In this document: positions 7,117 through 8,476 of the stretch, piece after piece | Position numbering within the stretch: the stretch's first letter is position 1 | How the letters are laid out: every line of letters begins with the position of its first letter | The notes under the pieces: generated by a model | What the model was told of the DNA's origin: nothing | What the model saw: only the letters and a program-made list of their open reading frames with translations | Database searches by the model: none | Assembly (NCBI GenBank): GCA_023430625.1 | Contig: JAEZAA010000106.1 | Coordinates: 1 to 8,476 of the forward strand | Length of the DNA stretch: 8,476 bases | Origin: Pseudomonadota bacterium | Lineage (GTDB): Bacteria > Pseudomonadota > Gammaproteobacteria > Pseudomonadales > Oleiphilaceae | Reading direction: 5' to 3' | Made by a program: the position numbers and the translations under genes

Positions 7117-7142
7117 TTATAGATGTTTTTTATAGATGTTTT
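7117..7142. repeat. Perfect 13-bp tandem duplication at the 3' end of galU
   Basis: The 13 bases TTATAGATGTTTT occur twice back to back (7117-7129 and 7130-7142) with no mismatch. The copies cover the last codons and the TAA stop of galU. Because 13 is not a multiple of three, the second copy is read in a different frame and supplies the stop actually used. This is visible directly in the sequence. That it is a recent duplication is inference. Confidence 0.85.
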
Positions 7143-7953
7143 CGTAGACGTAGTTGGTGGCCTCGACGAAACCGTCGATGCTACCGCAGTCGAAACGCCG
7201 GCCCCGGAATTTGTAAGCCAGTACGCAGCCGTTACGAGCCTGGGTCATCAGAGCGTCGGTGATCTGCAATTCGCCGTTCTTGCCGGGTGGCGTGTTGCGA
7301 ATGATGTCGAAGATATCCGGAGTCAGGATATAGCGTCCGATAATGGCCAGGTTACTGGGCGCATCTTCAGGCTTGGGCTTCTCCACCATGTTGGTGACCC
7401 GGTAAATCCCTTCCTTCATGCACTCGCCGGCGATCACCCCGTACTTGTCGGTTTCTTCCGGCGGCACTTCCTGGATGGCAACGATACTGCAACGGAACTG
7501 GTTATAAAGCTTTGCCATTTGAGCCAGCACGCCGTCGTCGCCCGCTTCGGCGACACAAAGGTCGTCCGCCAGGACTACGGCGAAGGGCTCGTCGCCGATG
7601 AGGTTTTGCCCGGCCAGAATGGCATCACCCAGACCGCGCATGTGGATCTGGCGGGTGTAGGAAAATTCGTTGTGGTCGATCAGATCACGAATGGGCTTGA
7701 GCAGTTCTTCCTTGCCAGTGCCCCGGATCTGGTGCTCCAGTTCGTAGGAGATATCGAAGTGGTCTTCGATGGCGCGTTTGCCGCGCCCGGTGACAAAGCC
7801 AAAATTACGGATGCCGGCCTCAACCGCTTCCTCAACGCCATACTGCACCAGTGGCTTGTTGACCACCGGCAGCATTTCCTTGGGCATCGCCTTGGTGGCA
7901 GGGAGGAATCGGGTTCCGTAACCGGCAACGGGAAACAGACACTTGTTGATCAT
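7117..7953 (-). CDS. galU: UTP--glucose-1-phosphate uridylyltransferase
   Basis: This 278-residue enzyme makes UDP-glucose from UTP and glucose-1-phosphate in the cytoplasm, supplying glucosyl units for cell-surface polysaccharide, lipopolysaccharide and trehalose or glucan synthesis. The nucleotidyltransferase signature is at the N-terminus: FPVAGYGTRFLPATKAMPKE at residues 7-26, followed by LVQYGVEEA (35-43), FVTGRGKRAIEDHFD (53-67), GLGDAIL (107-113) and the metal/sugar-nucleotide motif LADDL (128-132), with EKPKP later. The frame is open upstream to 8046, but ATG 7953 is chosen because the family N-terminus begins there and AAGGA precedes it by 7 bases. In GLGDAIL an Asp stands where E. 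coli GalU has His. The C-terminus ends in YKKHL because of a 13-bp tandem duplication over the stop codon. The gene is divergent from zwf, with 203 bases between the starts, and appears monocistronic with a hairpin after it. Confidence 0.95.
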   Translation of the reverse strand: MINKCLFPVAGYGTRFLPATKAMPKEMLPVVNKPLVQYGVEEAVEAGIRNFGFVTGRGKRAIEDHFDISYELEHQIRGTGKEELLKPIRDLIDHNEFSYTRQIHMRGLGDAILAGQNLIGDEPFAVVLADDLCVAEAGDDGVLAQMAKLYNQFRCSIVAIQEVPPEETDKYGVIAGECMKEGIYRVTNMVEKPKPEDAPSNLAIIGRYILTPDIFDIIRNTPPGKNGELQITDALMTQARNGCVLAYKFRGRRFDCGSIDGFVEATNYVYENIYKKHL

Positions 7954-7984
7954 ATGAACTTCCTTGAGATTCCGAGTGCGGAGT

Positions 7985-7993
7985 AGTTTATCA
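7985..7993 (-). promoter_or_regulatory. Possible extended -10 promoter element for galU
   Basis: On the minus strand the sequence reads TGATAAACT, a TGn extended -10 motif followed by TAAACT (four of six matches to TATAAT). Transcription starting about 7 bases downstream would give a leader of roughly 25 bases carrying the AAGGA ribosome binding site, which is a sensible length. There is no good -35 at 16-18 bases, which extended -10 promoters tolerate. This is a weak call from a short motif. Confidence 0.3.
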
Positions 7994-8011
7994 GTCCTTT
8001 GGTGGAAAGTA

Positions 8012-8097
8012 ATCGACAGCGTAAAACGCGACACCGGGTCCTGCATGGATCGATATATTCGCTGTTCCGGTGTCGAAGGGGGCGTGGCCGTGTCGAT
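8012..8097. promoter_or_regulatory. Nested inverted repeats in the galU/zwf divergent promoter region
   Basis: Two inverted-repeat pairs share nearly the same centre. The inner pair is CGACACCGG (8029-8037) with CCGGTGTCG (8067-8075), nine perfect pairs separated by 29 bases. The outer pair is ATCGACA (8012-8018) with TGTCGAT (8091-8097). A central ATCGAT palindrome (8049-8054) lies at the inner axis. The CGACA/TGTCG core thus appears four times, two per side, between the start codons of galU and zwf. Such symmetry suits a dimeric or tetrameric regulator acting on both genes, or a cruciform. The regulator is not identifiable from the sequence. Confidence 0.4.
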
Positions 8098-8143
8098 AGG
8101 CTACTCTGTAATGTATTGACGTGGAGAAGATTTTCCAACTGTC

Positions 8144-8150
8144 GGAGGAG
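8144..8150 (+). promoter_or_regulatory. Ribosome binding site of zwf
   Basis: GGAGGAG lies 6 bases before the ATG at 8157. It is a near-ideal Shine-Dalgarno sequence and fixes the zwf start. Confidence 0.8.
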
Positions 8151-8156
8151 GGGATC

Positions 8157-8476
8157 ATGACGTTGTCCACACTGCCTTTCGAGCTGGTGATTTTCGGCGG
8201 TATCGGTGATCTGGCGCTGCGTAAGCTGATGCCATCCCTCTACGACCTGCACCGCGATCAACGGCTGGATCCGCAGGGCAGAATCATCGCCATTGCCCGC
8301 AGTGAGGTCAGCCAGGAGGCGTTTCTCAAGGAAATTCGGGATGCACTCGAACGCGGGGCGGCGAATCAGACGCTGGACGAAGACCAGTGGCAGGCGTTCG
8401 CGGCGCGTCTGCAATACCTGTCCCTGGATGCGCGGGATGAGAGCGGCTATGAGCGTCTTCAGGCACTGCTGCATCC
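8157..8476 (+). CDS. zwf: Glucose-6-phosphate 1-dehydrogenase, N-terminal part only
   Basis: This frame is open from ATG 8157 to the right edge (106 complete codons), so roughly the first fifth of a protein usually near 490 residues is visible. The N-terminal Rossmann fold is clear: FELVIFGGIGDLALRKLMPS at residues 8-27 is the NADP-binding fingerprint (GGxGDLAxRKLxPxLY in the family), followed by RIIAIARSE, the second strand and the dinucleotide-contacting Arg. The enzyme oxidises glucose-6-phosphate to 6-phosphogluconolactone, feeding the pentose phosphate and Entner-Doudoroff routes and making NADPH. The active-site motif containing the catalytic His-Asp lies beyond the edge. The start has a strong GGAGGAG sequence. 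It is transcribed away from galU, so the two enzymes drawing on the hexose-phosphate pool share one regulatory region. In many gammaproteobacteria zwf leads an operon with pgl and eda. Whether that holds here cannot be seen. Confidence 0.93.
   Translation, partial: MTLSTLPFELVIFGGIGDLALRKLMPSLYDLHRDQRLDPQGRIIAIARSEVSQEAFLKEIRDALERGAANQTLDEDQWQAFAARLQYLSLDARDESGYERLQALLH

Noticed and set aside
7954..8046. 31-residue N-terminal extension of GalU
   Set aside because: GalU proteins begin directly at the sequence starting at 7953, which has a good ribosome binding site. The extension covers the promoter region.
8107..8121. Possible HexR operator upstream of zwf (TGTAATGTATTGACG)
   Set aside because: Only the left half resembles the TGTAAT...ATTACA palindrome. 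Just three of seven symmetric pairs match, so it is not strong enough to call.
8116..8139. TTGACG as a -35 element for zwf
   Set aside because: No acceptable -10 lies 16-18 bases downstream, and transcription would start at or past the ribosome binding site.
7950..8474. 174-codon minus-strand frame opposite zwf
   Set aside because: It is antisense to the Rossmann-fold N-terminus of zwf and has no recognisable product.

Overview
The window looks like chromosomal DNA of a GC-rich, free-living gammaproteobacterium. The GalU sequence and the divergent galU/zwf arrangement remind me most of marine groups such as Marinobacter or Hahella relatives. That placement comes from memory of protein similarity, not from a search. 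There are no rRNA or tRNA genes, insertion sequences, phage genes or CRISPR repeats. Coding density is high.

Five genes on the minus strand read leftward from about 6850 to the left edge and are packed like one operon. In transcription order they are a pyruvate-oxidase-like TPP enzyme (5018-6850), a mandelate racemase-subgroup enolase-superfamily enzyme (3924-5018), a large FAD/4Fe-4S D-2-hydroxyacid dehydrogenase (977-3934), a small stand-alone ASRT-family protein (549-929) and the N-terminal part of a GH15 glucoamylase/trehalase-like hydrolase (1-477, running off the edge). The first two overlap by 1 base. The second and third overlap by about 11 bases. The last two gaps are 47 and 71 bases with no visible terminator.

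To the right, a 266-base intergenic region with a strong GC hairpin separates this cluster from galU (7117-7953, minus), encoding UTP-glucose-1-phosphate uridylyltransferase. A 203-base divergent promoter region then leads to the 5' part of zwf (8157 onward, plus), encoding glucose-6-phosphate dehydrogenase.

Taken together the genes suggest carbon metabolism around hexoses, 2-hydroxyacids and sugar acids. GalU and Zwf sit at the glucose-phosphate branch point. The operon joins a racemase/dehydratase, a flavin/iron-sulfur hydroxyacid dehydrogenase and a TPP-dependent 2-oxoacid enzyme, the same three chemistries as the mandelate pathway, and adds a small putative ligand-binding ASRT protein and a glycoside hydrolase. 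The substrate cannot be read from the sequence. The most notable points are this gene combination, an ASRT homolog with no rhodopsin gene in view, a 13-bp duplication that has rewritten the GalU C-terminus, and nested inverted repeats between galU and zwf.
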